Shown: piece after piece, positions 33,556-42,908 of the stretch | Numbering within the stretch: the first letter of the stretch is position 1 | Layout of the letters: every line of letters starts with the position of its first letter | NCBI GenBank assembly: GCA_020050685.1 | Contig: JAGVKG010000058.1 | Location: 1-64,000, forward strand | From: Candidatus Obscuribacterales bacterium | GTDB lineage: Bacteria; Cyanobacteriota; Vampirovibrionia; Obscuribacterales; Obscuribacteraceae | DNA length: 64,000 nucleotides | Reading direction: 5' to 3' | The notes under the pieces: generated by a model | The model's database searches: none | Told to the model about the DNA's origin: nothing | Seen by the model: the letters and a program-made list of their open reading frames with translations, nothing else | Program-made: the position numbers and the translations under genes

Positions 33556-34188
33556 ATGAAAAACTTAGCATTATTATCAGTAGCGTTTACCTTGGCTTTC
33601 TTTTCGCCATTGCAGGTGCAAGCGCAAAAGGTCAATACCAAGAAAATCGACAAAGTCGATTGGTTCCATGGCCGCCGTCAGTTTCAAATTATTGACGAGC
33701 GACCGGAAGTGCACGACTTTCGTGAAGCGCCATCTGCGCCACAATCAATGGATTTACCTCCTGGACCGCAAGGTTTCGATGGCTCAGGTGGTTATAACGG
33801 CCCCGGCTCAACAGGCGAAGGCGGACCCGGTGGTGGCACCGCACCAATTCAACTGGGCGGACCGAATCCCGGTTATCGCAATGCACCGTCTGCGTTACAA
33901 TCCTTGCCCAAATCCGGTTTCGGCAGAGAGAGCAATATTCCTGCCCGGGGATTAGGACCAAAAGGTCCATTGCCCGGTGTGACCACAGGTGTCTTAGGCA
34001 AATTAATGACTCCGACTAAGGGTCAAGGCATGAATGCTGGCGCACCGAGAGGCATGTCCGGTAATCGCGCGCGTGCAGCAGCACCAGCACAAAGTTACTC
34101 TGGCGGTTATGGACAAGGCTCCGGCGCAAGTTCTGGTGGTGGACGTACCGAGGGAATAGTTCGGGGCACACTCTTAAGAAGCAAGTAA
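33556..34188 (+). CDS. Secreted Gly/Pro-rich protein, unknown
   Basis: 210 residues from the ATG at 33556; AGGA lies 11 bases upstream, and a TTG at 33535 is possible. It has a clear signal peptide (LALLSVAFTLAFFSPLQVQA, cleavage after AQA). The N-terminal 50 mature residues are charged (KIDKVDWFHGRRQFQIIDER). The rest is Gly, Pro, Ser and Ala-rich and probably disordered. No family is recognised. It stands second in the T4SS-like operon, between the GYYKA protein and the lipoprotein, and is likely an exported partner of them. Confidence 0.72.
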   Translation: MKNLALLSVAFTLAFFSPLQVQAQKVNTKKIDKVDWFHGRRQFQIIDERPEVHDFREAPSAPQSMDLPPGPQGFDGSGGYNGPGSTGEGGPGGGTAPIQLGGPNPGYRNAPSALQSLPKSGFGRESNIPARGLGPKGPLPGVTTGVLGKLMTPTKGQGMNAGAPRGMSGNRARAAAPAQSYSGGYGQGSGASSGGGRTEGIVRGTLLRSK

Positions 34189-34196
34189 CAGGTAAC

Positions 34197-36092
34197 ATGC
34201 GAAAAACGTCCTTTGCCATTCTGACAACAATCACATTATCTGGTTGCGCCCAGCAAAGCATGACCAACGATTCCAATGTGCCGTCGGCCGATGGTTCAGG
34301 AAGTTCAATGTCGGTTTTGGGAAGTTTGCGTCCCAAAACCGATCCGGCGCTTGTAGAAAAGATCAAACAAGAACAACAAATGGCACAAGTTGCCCTGGTA
34401 AAGCAGCAGCAGCAAGCAGAGAGCACCAAGTCGCCGGAACAAGTAGCACGCGATCTTCCCCAAGTTTCCATGGCTCCGATTGCACCACCGGCAGATCAAA
34501 TCGCTCAAACAGCTCAAGCACCGGGTGGCATTGTCACCGGCATGCCTATGGCGATGCCAACTTCATCATCATCGCCATTTCCGTTTTGGCCATTTGCGCA
34601 GAACAATCAATCAAGACCACCGGCCAGCTATGGTGGTTATGGCTCAGTGCCACCACCGCCACCAGAGGCAGTCGGAGGAGGCGGCGGCTCCGGTTTAGTG
34701 CCGCCACCACCCGCGGTATCACTCTCCACGCAAGCTCAAACCATGCCTTATGGCACGATGCAAGATCCATACGCTAACCCGTATGCCAACCCTTACGCCA
34801 ATCCTTATGGCAATCCTTATCAGCAGCAAGCCCCGCAGCAAGTAGCAGCAGTGCCGCCCCAAAAGAGTCCTGGCAGTTTGTTTGGTTCAGGAAGTCGAGC
34901 ACGTTCGGGCGACGACAACAATGCAGGAGAAGAGCGTCCACGCAAGTCGCAAGACTTCGTGCCAATTACGCCAACCGGCATGGAAGCACGCTCTGCTTAT
35001 AAGCAGCGTGACGATTTAAAAGTATTGCTCAAAGGAGCTCTCGCCGTTTCACCATTGCAAGGTTTGGCCAACCAGGATGAAAGAATTGCCCAGTCCTTAG
35101 CTGGTCTGGATGTGGCTCTACCGCAAGAGTCTTCTAAAGGCAGTTTCAACATTTCTCAAAGACAACTCGAAATTCTTTTTCATTCTGCTAATGTCGACAA
35201 ACGCATTGCTCCTCAAGTAAAGAAATTGCAAGCAGACATTGCTCAAGTCTATTACCGTTATTTGTTCTCATACAACAAGTTTGCTTTGGCGCACCAAACA
35301 CTGGCAGCTCGCAAACAGCAAGCAGAAGTTGCCGACAGCCAAGCCGAACAACAAAGAGCAGCTGCCGATATTGCTCAAGCCCAAGACAATTCCGAACAAG
35401 CAAAAGAAGAAATCAAATCAGCCCAAGTGGAATTAGCATCAGTAGCAGGAGCGCAAGCAGCCAAAGCAATCATCACTCGTATTTCCGGTGCCGCACCACA
35501 AATGGATGCTTTGAACGCTGCAGAAAATAACACAGTCGCCCAGCAACAATCAGCTGGTGGACATTCATCCGGTTTTTTGGGTTCCATTCTTGGCTTCAGC
35601 AAATCGCACGATTCACAAGACACGAGCGCCCAAGTAGCCAGTGCAAAACCAGAGAAAAAGAAGAAGGAAAACAAGGCAAAGAAAGAAGAAAGCAAACCTC
35701 CAGCGCAAGACTTGGCAATGGCACCGGAGAGCAAACCAGTTGAACTGGCTGCCAAGCCGGCCGCATCAATTGCGCCACCACGCCCTCGCTCAGGGAGCGA
35801 ATCAATTTCCTTCATTTTGAAAGATGTGTCGGTAACGGCACGCAAATCGATATTGAAAGTTGCGGTACGCAATCAAGGTGCCTCAAGTTTTTCATTTAAC
35901 CCAGATTCAATTTCAATTTCGGAAGGCAATCACAGATTATCGGAGGCAAGCTTGCGCGCGGACTTTGAGACCAATTGCATTCAACCGAATCAAGAGGTAG
36001 TTGGCACCATTACTATCTATGGTCATCCCTGGAATGAAAGACTATCCGTACTTTTGCCTAGTGGTGACCGCAACATTCAATTAAGACGTTAG
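34197..36092 (+). CDS. Large lipoprotein with NPYA repeats and coiled coil
   Basis: 631 residues. The short signal ILTTITLSGC ends in a good lipobox (L-S-G-C), so the product is lipid-anchored. A long low-complexity part (Pro, Gln, Gly) contains PYANPYANPYANPYGNPY at about 191-208. A helical region (about 255-430, Ala/Gln/Glu-rich, likely coiled coil) and a Lys-rich linker follow. A C-terminal beta domain (about 530-631, starting SISFILKDVSVTARKSILKV) ends the protein. Position and lipid anchor are compatible with a VirB7-like or outer-membrane role, but no sequence family was recognised. AGG lies 7 bases before the ATG. Confidence 0.75.
   Translation: MRKTSFAILTTITLSGCAQQSMTNDSNVPSADGSGSSMSVLGSLRPKTDPALVEKIKQEQQMAQVALVKQQQQAESTKSPEQVARDLPQVSMAPIAPPADQIAQTAQAPGGIVTGMPMAMPTSSSSPFPFWPFAQNNQSRPPASYGGYGSVPPPPPEAVGGGGGSGLVPPPPAVSLSTQAQTMPYGTMQDPYANPYANPYANPYGNPYQQQAPQQVAAVPPQKSPGSLFGSGSRARSGDDNNAGEERPRKSQDFVPITPTGMEARSAYKQRDDLKVLLKGALAVSPLQGLANQDERIAQSLAGLDVALPQESSKGSFNISQRQLEILFHSANVDKRIAPQVKKLQADIAQVYYRYLFSYNKFALAHQTLAARKQQAEVADSQAEQQRAAADIAQAQDNSEQAKEEIKSAQVELASVAGAQAAKAIITRISGAAPQMDALNAAENNTVAQQQSAGGHSSGFLGSILGFSKSHDSQDTSAQVASAKPEKKKKENKAKKEESKPPAQDLAMAPESKPVELAAKPAASIAPPRPRSGSESISFILKDVSVTARKSILKVAVRNQGASSFSFNPDSISISEGNHRLSEASLRADFETNCIQPNQEVVGTITIYGHPWNERLSVLLPSGDRNIQLRR
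34767..34820 (+). repeat. Short tandem repeat encoding NPYA units
   Basis: Four and a half 12-base units coding for Asn-Pro-Tyr-(Ala/Gly), with third-position variation between copies. It lies within the lipoprotein gene. Confidence 0.8.
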
Positions 36093-36133
36093 TCAGGCGT
36101 TAGTCAGACGCTAGCCAAGCCAAGGAAATTTCG

Positions 36134-38779
36134 ATGAAACCCAACCACCCCTTACTAGACTTAAGAGCACAAACGCTGCAAATTGCACGTTGGGTTTCCG
36201 CACGTCTGATTATGATCATCGCCTTGGCTATGGCAACTTTGTTTTTACCATCGCAGGCCCAGGCTCAGTCACAAGACTCACCGCTTGGTTCTGGTGGTGA
36301 ATCATCCGGTATTGTGCAAGACTCAAACGAACGCCATCTTTGGGATATCCGTAAGGATTACTACTTACGTTTTCCCTTTGCAAAATTAGCCGGACCATTC
36401 CACCCGAAGGAGAACCCCCAAGGAAACGACATTCTTGTAGTTGCCGGAATTCAGCAGCAAGAGAAGGGTGCAAAGGTTGAAATTAAGAAATCAGAAGGTC
36501 CTGGTTTTGGCAAAGTGCTGGCTTATGATATCTGCCACGTACATTGTGATGGTGTGGGACATTGGCTGCCTGGAGCCGAAATTTATCACCAACCACAAAT
36601 CCCTTGTCCGTTGCCGGCTTGCTACTTTCAGCCAAAGCTTTGGGCATTCGATGTGCCTGCCACCAAACGCGACAACGAATTATTCCTTACAGCACTCGGA
36701 ACTTATGGCGGCAAACCACAAGTCAATTTGGCCGGCGTAAATGGCTTGCCATTATCTGATACACAGTTTCAGATTATCGATCGGGAAAACAATCAACGCT
36801 TCTTAGAGCTCCTCTATGACCCTGAGCGTTTTGTCTGGATGTCCACATCGGTTGGTCAAATTCAAGGAACCGCTCTGGCTAATTCAGAAGCCGGTGCTGC
36901 TGAAAAATCTTTCAACAATGCATATGATCGCGTGCGCAATGAAAACCTGATCAACATGGCCAATGAAACTGCGCTTGTGCCAACTTCTGCCCAGAACCCC
37001 AAGAAGACCATTCCACAGGCCTGCTGGATGGTGATGAAGATGTATAAGGAATTATACCTGCCGATGGCACTGCTCTTCTTGCTTCCTGGTGCCGTGCTCA
37101 CGCAAGTCCAGAGCTTTGTGCACAAAGGCATGCTTGCCGGAGAAGGCAAGATGAATATGCCATTTGAAGGCATACTGCGTGCCATGATTGCTATATTTTT
37201 GATTCCTGCTACACAAATGATTGTCAGCTATTCCATTGACATTGGCAACACTATGGCGAATTCAGTTGCGCAATGGATAGTGCAAGAAACTATTTTTGAT
37301 TGGGCACATGAGCAAAGCTACAATTGCCCGCAATCAAATATCATCAACTACATTCCGCCACCGGAAACAGTTCGAACTGAATGGGGCGTGACGCAAGAAA
37401 AGCCGTCACCGGGAAGCGGTGAACTGGGTAAAGGCTTAGAAGCATCCGAAGACGATGCTGTACAAGAAAAGCAACTCTTCCTCTCGCAAGTTGTGCAGCT
37501 TGCCTTCAATGCTGCGATTCATGGATTTAGTTATGCCGTGATCGTTCTTACCGGCTTCCAACTTGTCTACATGTGCTATCTCTTTTTACTTGGGCCATTA
37601 TCCGCTTGTTTCTTTGCCTGGCCTGCGCTGGAAGGTGGCGCGCATTTATTCCGAGACGTGTTCAGCAAGTGGCTCAATGCTGTAATTACAATTTCGCTTT
37701 GGCGATTTTATTGGTGCGTGATTTTAGCAATCATGACCGTACGTCTGCAATGGCTTGCAGACATGGGAATGAAGCATACAACATTGACTTTCGAAATGAT
37801 GGTCTTTACCTGTTTTCTTGGCCTGATGCTCTATGTGCCATTTGCACCATTTCAGTTTGATCCCGGTGGTGCAGTTACTGCTGTTTTGCAGCAGGGCGCG
37901 TCAATGGGCAGTGGCATGAGCCAAGGAATGACCCAGGCCGGCAAAGACATGGGAATACCGGAGTCGACAATGAAAACCGTTACCGGACCAATGGACCAAG
38001 CAGTGGCCCAGGTTGGTCAAGTTGGCAGTGCCATGGTACACGACACACAATTACAGATGGCCCAAAAAGGCTTAATGCCTATGGATGCAGCCAGTGGTGG
38101 TCATGGTGCTGGTGCTGGACAAGGCGCTGGCGGTCACGGTGGCGGTCATGGTGGCGGCGGAAGTTCTGGTGGCGGCGGAGGCGGAACAGCCGTTTCAGAC
38201 TCGCAAGTTAGCACCACAGGTGGTGGCGGATCTTCGGCCGGCGGACCACCTCCTATGACTGCCAATCAACAAATGGCTATATTGTCGCAGCCAATGACGC
38301 CGCAAACACAAACGCTTCTTGGTGGCATGGCTCAAATGGGTGTGCAAAACATGAGCATGCCTCCAGCTGCTGGACAATCACCAATGCCACTTACGCCTCA
38401 AGCACCAATAGCATCCGGCATGAGCGGCGGCGGCAACCAATCAACATTCATTCCGACCAATGCTGCTATGCCGATGAGTCAAATTGCTCAAGCGATTCCA
38501 GCCATGATGCAGAATCCGCAACTACAACAAGCAATGAGCATTGCACCGCTTGGCACATTATCGCAAGTTGTTTCTGCCAGCCTGAACGTCAGTTCTTCTG
38601 CCCCACAAACCGGCGCGCCAAGTCCAGGTCCATCGCAGGCATCTAGTTCGCCACAACCACCGACGCCATCGCAACCGCAGCAAGCACCACCACCTGCACC
38701 CGGTCCCGGAAATATTCCCCCGCCACCACCTCCTCCTCCGCCGCCACCACCGCCTTCCGGACCATCAAAATCAGCTTAA
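36134..38779 (+). CDS. VirB6/TrbL-like polytopic membrane protein A
   Basis: 881 residues. A signal-like helix (about 20-45) is followed by a soluble domain (about 60-290) with YYLRFPFAKLAGPF and SDTQFQIIDRENNQRFLELL. Membrane helices at about 315-335, 345-375, 460-500, 510-535 and 545-580 form the VirB6/TrbL-like core (LLFLLPGAVLTQVQSF, AMIAIFLIPATQMIVSYSID). The last about 300 residues are Gly-, Gln-, Met- and Pro-rich, ending in a run of prolines. AAGGAA precedes the ATG. It is paralogous to the next gene through the soluble and membrane parts. VirB6 proteins form the inner-membrane channel base of T4SS; the assignment rests on topology and on VirB3/VirB4 neighbours. Confidence 0.68.
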   Translation: MKPNHPLLDLRAQTLQIARWVSARLIMIIALAMATLFLPSQAQAQSQDSPLGSGGESSGIVQDSNERHLWDIRKDYYLRFPFAKLAGPFHPKENPQGNDILVVAGIQQQEKGAKVEIKKSEGPGFGKVLAYDICHVHCDGVGHWLPGAEIYHQPQIPCPLPACYFQPKLWAFDVPATKRDNELFLTALGTYGGKPQVNLAGVNGLPLSDTQFQIIDRENNQRFLELLYDPERFVWMSTSVGQIQGTALANSEAGAAEKSFNNAYDRVRNENLINMANETALVPTSAQNPKKTIPQACWMVMKMYKELYLPMALLFLLPGAVLTQVQSFVHKGMLAGEGKMNMPFEGILRAMIAIFLIPATQMIVSYSIDIGNTMANSVAQWIVQETIFDWAHEQSYNCPQSNIINYIPPPETVRTEWGVTQEKPSPGSGELGKGLEASEDDAVQEKQLFLSQVVQLAFNAAIHGFSYAVIVLTGFQLVYMCYLFLLGPLSACFFAWPALEGGAHLFRDVFSKWLNAVITISLWRFYWCVILAIMTVRLQWLADMGMKHTTLTFEMMVFTCFLGLMLYVPFAPFQFDPGGAVTAVLQQGASMGSGMSQGMTQAGKDMGIPESTMKTVTGPMDQAVAQVGQVGSAMVHDTQLQMAQKGLMPMDAASGGHGAGAGQGAGGHGGGHGGGGSSGGGGGGTAVSDSQVSTTGGGGSSAGGPPPMTANQQMAILSQPMTPQTQTLLGGMAQMGVQNMSMPPAAGQSPMPLTPQAPIASGMSGGGNQSTFIPTNAAMPMSQIAQAIPAMMQNPQLQQAMSIAPLGTLSQVVSASLNVSSSAPQTGAPSPGPSQASSSPQPPTPSQPQQAPPPAPGPGNIPPPPPPPPPPPPPSGPSKSA

Positions 38780-38818
38780 CTACCTTTGCCATCATCGTCC
38801 CTCATGAGGTCTAATAAA

Positions 38819-41800
38819 ATGTTCGCCACACCACAGATCACCAAATTCACCGTAAAAATGCTGCTTGCATTGATGTTGGTTGCGGCGCTACCTCAACTTA
38901 CTTTCGCCCAAAAAGGCGGTGGACCAGCTATGCCGGCAGGCGGCGCACCAGGAGCCTCTTCCTCATCCAAAGGTGGTAGCTCGGGAAGCACCACAGGCGG
39001 TGACAACGCAGCCCACGACGACTCCAATCCATCAACTCCTTCAAAAATTCGCGATAACTATTTCTTGCGTTTTCCCGTAGCTAAAGAACATGGTCCTTAT
39101 GCACCGGACAAGGGTTGGACAGGCCATGACATATTGATTGAAGTTGCCGGTGAGGGCAACGACAAGGGCAAGAAGATGAAGAAGAAAAAATCAGACGGCC
39201 CTGGCACGATTATTCACTGCAAATCCGGTCCAGTGCAGGTGTGGCCTCTTTTGGTGCCCTGCGCAGTATCTAATGTACCAACAAAGCGCGACGAAGGCAT
39301 CATGGATGACCTCTTCCAAACCTTCGGTTATCCGGTGTCGGACACTCAATTCCAGGTTATCCAACGTTACAACCAGAACCGTTTACTAGAACAACTCTAC
39401 GATCCGGAAAAATTAGACTGGCTCAGCACTTCGATCGGTGCTGTACAAGCCACCACCGCCGCAAACTCCGCAGCCAACTTGGAGCGCAACCAATCAGCCG
39501 GTGCAATTGAGTACGCCCAACAATATCTCTACAATTTTACTTCTGATGGTGGCAATCGCTGGAATAATATCCGCGACAAGCTGTTTGTACCAATTGCCAT
39601 CTTGCTCTTGTTACCAGGAGCAGTTGCAGCACAAGTAAAAGTAATCATCCAACAAGGTTCTCCTGTTTTGGGAGAGGCAGTCAATCCATTTGAAGGCATC
39701 ATTCGTTCCATAATTGCCGTCTTTATGATTCCTGCCACCTGGTTTGTGCTCAACTATGGCATAGACATTTCCAATTCAATTGCCTTGTCAATTAACGACA
39801 AGTACAAACAAGCATTTCACGGCGACATGTATAAGGATGCGCAATGTGCCCATGCTCGTGCGTTCCAAATCCGCGACCCCAATTCCAATGAAAACGCTAT
39901 TACTCCTCCTGATTATGCAGGTGGTGGTGGTGGCAACGACCCGAAGTCTTGGAGCGACGTAGAAAAACATAGTTTCGACATCACGACAGAAGATCCTTGT
40001 AAACAATGGGGATCGCAAGGTGGTGGCGGAAACCAAGACAGAAAAGACGAGCACGAAACCATGCTTAACTCTGCACAGCGCGCGGCAATCAACGCAGCCA
40101 ATGCTGCGCTTTGCGGAGCCTGGGCAGTTATGTGCGCCTTCCAAACTTGCTACCTATTATATCTGTTCTGCATGGGACCAATTGTGGCAGCCTTATGGGT
40201 CTGGCCAATTGACTCGTTCCGCAAAGCACTGGGCTCTTGGATCGAAGGTGTTGTAACCATTTGCTTTTGGAGTCTATTTTGGAATACAACCATTTTGCTC
40301 ATGGCTTGCTTCAAAGGCGTAGCTGACACGGGAACCGTGATCATGACTGCTTTGAATTATCTCGCTAACATTTGTGTGGTCTATGCCTTTAAGTTTGCCG
40401 ATCTCGCCGGATCTGCCGGACAGCAAGCTGCTGGTGCAGCAAAAGGTGCTGCCAGCAGTGGAGCAGGCAGAGCCGGAGCTGGTGCCATGGCCGGACACGC
40501 TGGTGCTGGTGCCGGTGCCGGAAGAGGCGGTGGCGGACACGGAACCGCAACAGCCGGTGGTGGTCATCCTGCAGGAGCTGCCGCCGGTGGCGGCGCAGGC
40601 GCTACAGCTGGTCAAGCAGCAGCCATGGCAGTGCATGGAGCCGTCATGGGAGGCGGTGGTGGCATGTCAGCCGGACAAGTACTTGGTGGCACAGGTGGTG
40701 CCACATCAGCAGACCACGTACCTGGAGGTTCAGGTGGTGGCACAGGAATGGGAACCGGTGGTTCATCCGCAGGCCCACTTGGCGCTGGCGGACTTGGTGG
40801 TGGTCTTAGCGGATCACAGCCTGGCGGTGGAGGCACCACAGGTGGTGGCACAACAGACAGCAGCGCTTCCGCAGCAATGGGCGGCGGAGGTGCCGGCGGC
40901 TCTCTTGCCGGAGGCATGTCCAATCTCGCATCAAACGTTCCTGGTGGCGCTCACGGTGGCGTCGGTGGTGGTCATGCCACGCAGGGCGGAGGCGGCATAG
41001 GTAGCGCCGTCGGTGGTGCCTTGGGTGGCGGTGGTGCCGGAGCACCCGGAGCGCCAGGAGCTGGCATCGGTGGTGCTGGCGGAGCTGGTGGCATCGGTGG
41101 TTCCGGTGCAACAGGCGCAACTGGAGCAACCGGACAATTATCTGGATCTTTATCGAGTGACGCCAAGGGACTAGGTTCAATACCTGGCGACATCAGCGGT
41201 GCAAAAACCTCATTGGGTGATACCAATGTTTCAGGTGGACCGCCAGGAGCTATCAGCGCCGGAGCACCCGGTGCACCAGGCGGTCTTGCCGATGCCTCTT
41301 CCGGAGCGCGCCCGAACATACCTGGTGTTACAGATTTGAATGCACCACTCGGTCAAGGAACAGCACAAGGACTGCCTACAGGACAAATTCCTGGTCAACA
41401 AAATCTTGGAGTGACAGGCGCTGAAACAGCATTTATTGCTGGAGCCGTGGGAGGGTTATTTGCGGCTTCACAAATTCCTGGTGGAGTACCACAGCCTGCA
41501 CCAGAACAAGTGGCTTCAGCGCCACCACCTCCTCCGCCACCGGCTCAACAAGCACCGGCACCACCAGTGGAGGCCGCGCCGATAGTACAACAGCCTGTAC
41601 CGCAGCAACAGACAGTCCAGTCTGCACCACAAACTGTTGTAAATGAAACACAGATTGCCCAAAGTTCACCACAAGTGCAATACACGCAATCACAAGCACC
41701 AGCTCCTCCTCCAGTGGAAGTGAGGTACGATACTGCATACAATGCACCGGCGCCGACTTATCCGTCGGCACCACCGCCTCCTCCACCGCAAGCACCTCCG

Positions 41801-42211
41801 CCTCCGGCTCCGGCACCAGATTATCAATATGGTGCAAATTATCAGGCGGCACCACCGGCTCCACAACAACCGGCCCCGCCGCAACCTCAGGCTCCGCCGC
41901 AGGTCGCCAGTGCTCCGCTTGTTGAGCAGCAACAAGGCCCGCCAATTACTCCAGCTCAAGCAGCAGCTGCTGCTGCCGGAACTGTATTTGTTGCCAAAGC
42001 AGCACCAGAGCAAGTGCCTGCCCCGAGTCCATCGCAGCCAGCACAAGAGCAAGCACAAGAAGTTGCCTATAGTGGTCCAGCGAGATCAATAGACGCATTT
42101 AGCGCAATGCGGGCTAGCGCCCAGAAAAAGGGCAACAAGCTCACGGCTCAGGAGAAAAAAGAACTGGAAGAAGCCGAAGCATACGCGCGATCACAAGGTT
42201 GGATATCATAG
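38819..42211 (+). CDS. VirB6/TrbL-like polytopic membrane protein B with Gly-rich and Pro-rich tails
   Basis: About 1130 residues from the ATG at 38819, with GAGG 10 bases upstream; an in-frame ATG at 38804 is possible. The signal peptide ends at LTFAQ. The soluble domain (YFLRFPVAKEHGPY, SDTQFQVIQRYNQNRLLEQL) and membrane helices (ILLLLPGAVAAQVKVI, SIIAVFMIPATWFVLNYGID) mirror protein A. A Gly/Ala-rich region of about 300 residues follows, partly with collagen-like G-x-y triplets. A Pro/Gln/Ala-rich region comes next, then a small helical C-terminus (IDAFSAMRASAQKKGNKLTA). The C-terminal tail may reach across the periplasm. Same functional call and caveats as protein A. Confidence 0.68.
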   Translation: MFATPQITKFTVKMLLALMLVAALPQLTFAQKGGGPAMPAGGAPGASSSSKGGSSGSTTGGDNAAHDDSNPSTPSKIRDNYFLRFPVAKEHGPYAPDKGWTGHDILIEVAGEGNDKGKKMKKKKSDGPGTIIHCKSGPVQVWPLLVPCAVSNVPTKRDEGIMDDLFQTFGYPVSDTQFQVIQRYNQNRLLEQLYDPEKLDWLSTSIGAVQATTAANSAANLERNQSAGAIEYAQQYLYNFTSDGGNRWNNIRDKLFVPIAILLLLPGAVAAQVKVIIQQGSPVLGEAVNPFEGIIRSIIAVFMIPATWFVLNYGIDISNSIALSINDKYKQAFHGDMYKDAQCAHARAFQIRDPNSNENAITPPDYAGGGGGNDPKSWSDVEKHSFDITTEDPCKQWGSQGGGGNQDRKDEHETMLNSAQRAAINAANAALCGAWAVMCAFQTCYLLYLFCMGPIVAALWVWPIDSFRKALGSWIEGVVTICFWSLFWNTTILLMACFKGVADTGTVIMTALNYLANICVVYAFKFADLAGSAGQQAAGAAKGAASSGAGRAGAGAMAGHAGAGAGAGRGGGGHGTATAGGGHPAGAAAGGGAGATAGQAAAMAVHGAVMGGGGGMSAGQVLGGTGGATSADHVPGGSGGGTGMGTGGSSAGPLGAGGLGGGLSGSQPGGGGTTGGGTTDSSASAAMGGGGAGGSLAGGMSNLASNVPGGAHGGVGGGHATQGGGGIGSAVGGALGGGGAGAPGAPGAGIGGAGGAGGIGGSGATGATGATGQLSGSLSSDAKGLGSIPGDISGAKTSLGDTNVSGGPPGAISAGAPGAPGGLADASSGARPNIPGVTDLNAPLGQGTAQGLPTGQIPGQQNLGVTGAETAFIAGAVGGLFAASQIPGGVPQPAPEQVASAPPPPPPPAQQAPAPPVEAAPIVQQPVPQQQTVQSAPQTVVNETQIAQSSPQVQYTQSQAPAPPPVEVRYDTAYNAPAPTYPSAPPPPPPQAPPPPAPAPDYQYGANYQAAPPAPQQPAPPQPQAPPQVASAPLVEQQQGPPITPAQAAAAAAGTVFVAKAAPEQVPAPSPSQPAQEQAQEVAYSGPARSIDAFSAMRASAQKKGNKLTAQEKKELEEAEAYARSQGWIS

Positions 42212-42260
42212 CTAGACTGACATTAAGTTGGAGAGGCTTGAGCCTCTGATCGGAGAGTAA

Positions 42261-42908
42261 ATGCACGTAGCAGACATAGGAGTAAAATGCCCTGTTTGTG
42301 GCGTCAAATTTAGTTCGAAGCAGTTGCCGGTAATTGTTGACACCAATCGCCGCAACTCAGAACTCCGTCAAGACTTCGAAGGAAAGATTCCTCAATTCGA
42401 GCAATATGCAGTATGCACTTGTCCTTCCTGTGGTTATGCCGACTGGGCGCATCGATATGAAGTGACCAACGAAACTTCCGTCTTGACCGCGCGCAAATTG
42501 ACACCACACATTCAATTTCGCTCGGCTGCGATTGCTGCCGAAAAAGAAGGACGCGACTTTTATTCCATCGGCATCTTTTACCTTTATGCTGCCTGGTGCG
42601 CAGACGACAGTTATGCGGTTCAACAAGCAAAAGAATATCGGAAACTGGCAGTGGATTTCTTGAAGAAGTCTCTCGTCGACGGCTCTTGCCCAAAAAACCA
42701 GAAGGAAGAAATCCAATATCTGGTCGGTGAGATCATGCGCCGCGCCGGTGACTTTGAACAATCCAAAGACCACTTCCGTCAGGTCATGCCGCGTCTTTCA
42801 TCCAAATTCGCCCTCATGGCGCGAAAGTTAATGAAACTTGCCGAATCTCAGGATTCTAATCCCATAGAATTTGAATGGGGAGAGAAAACAAGCGAGGTCC
42901 AAAAGTAG
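42261..42908 (+). CDS. DUF2225 zinc-ribbon protein
   Basis: 215 residues with two Cys pairs near the start, CPVC (about 10-13) and CPSC (about 54-57), typical of the DUF2225 zinc-binding fold. A helical, TPR-like C-terminal half follows (DFYSIGIFYLYAAWCADD, AGDFEQSKDHFRQVM). It has no signal peptide, so it is cytoplasmic. GGAGAG lies 4 bases before the ATG. Its stop is immediately followed by the VirB3-like start (TAG ATG), tying it to the secretion genes. DUF2225 function is not established. Confidence 0.8.
   Translation: MHVADIGVKCPVCGVKFSSKQLPVIVDTNRRNSELRQDFEGKIPQFEQYAVCTCPSCGYADWAHRYEVTNETSVLTARKLTPHIQFRSAAIAAEKEGRDFYSIGIFYLYAAWCADDSYAVQQAKEYRKLAVDFLKKSLVDGSCPKNQKEEIQYLVGEIMRRAGDFEQSKDHFRQVMPRLSSKFALMARKLMKLAESQDSNPIEFEWGEKTSEVQK

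Noticed and set aside
40612-41320. Pro-rich minus-strand frames opposite the Gly-rich tail of protein B
   Set aside because: GC-rich Gly codons read backwards give Pro/Ala/Thr frames automatically; no ribosome sites.
42231-42247. AGAGGCTTGAGCCTCT hairpin as a terminator inside the T4SS operon
   Set aside because: No U run, and it sits just before the DUF2225 ribosome site; at most a minor mRNA structure.
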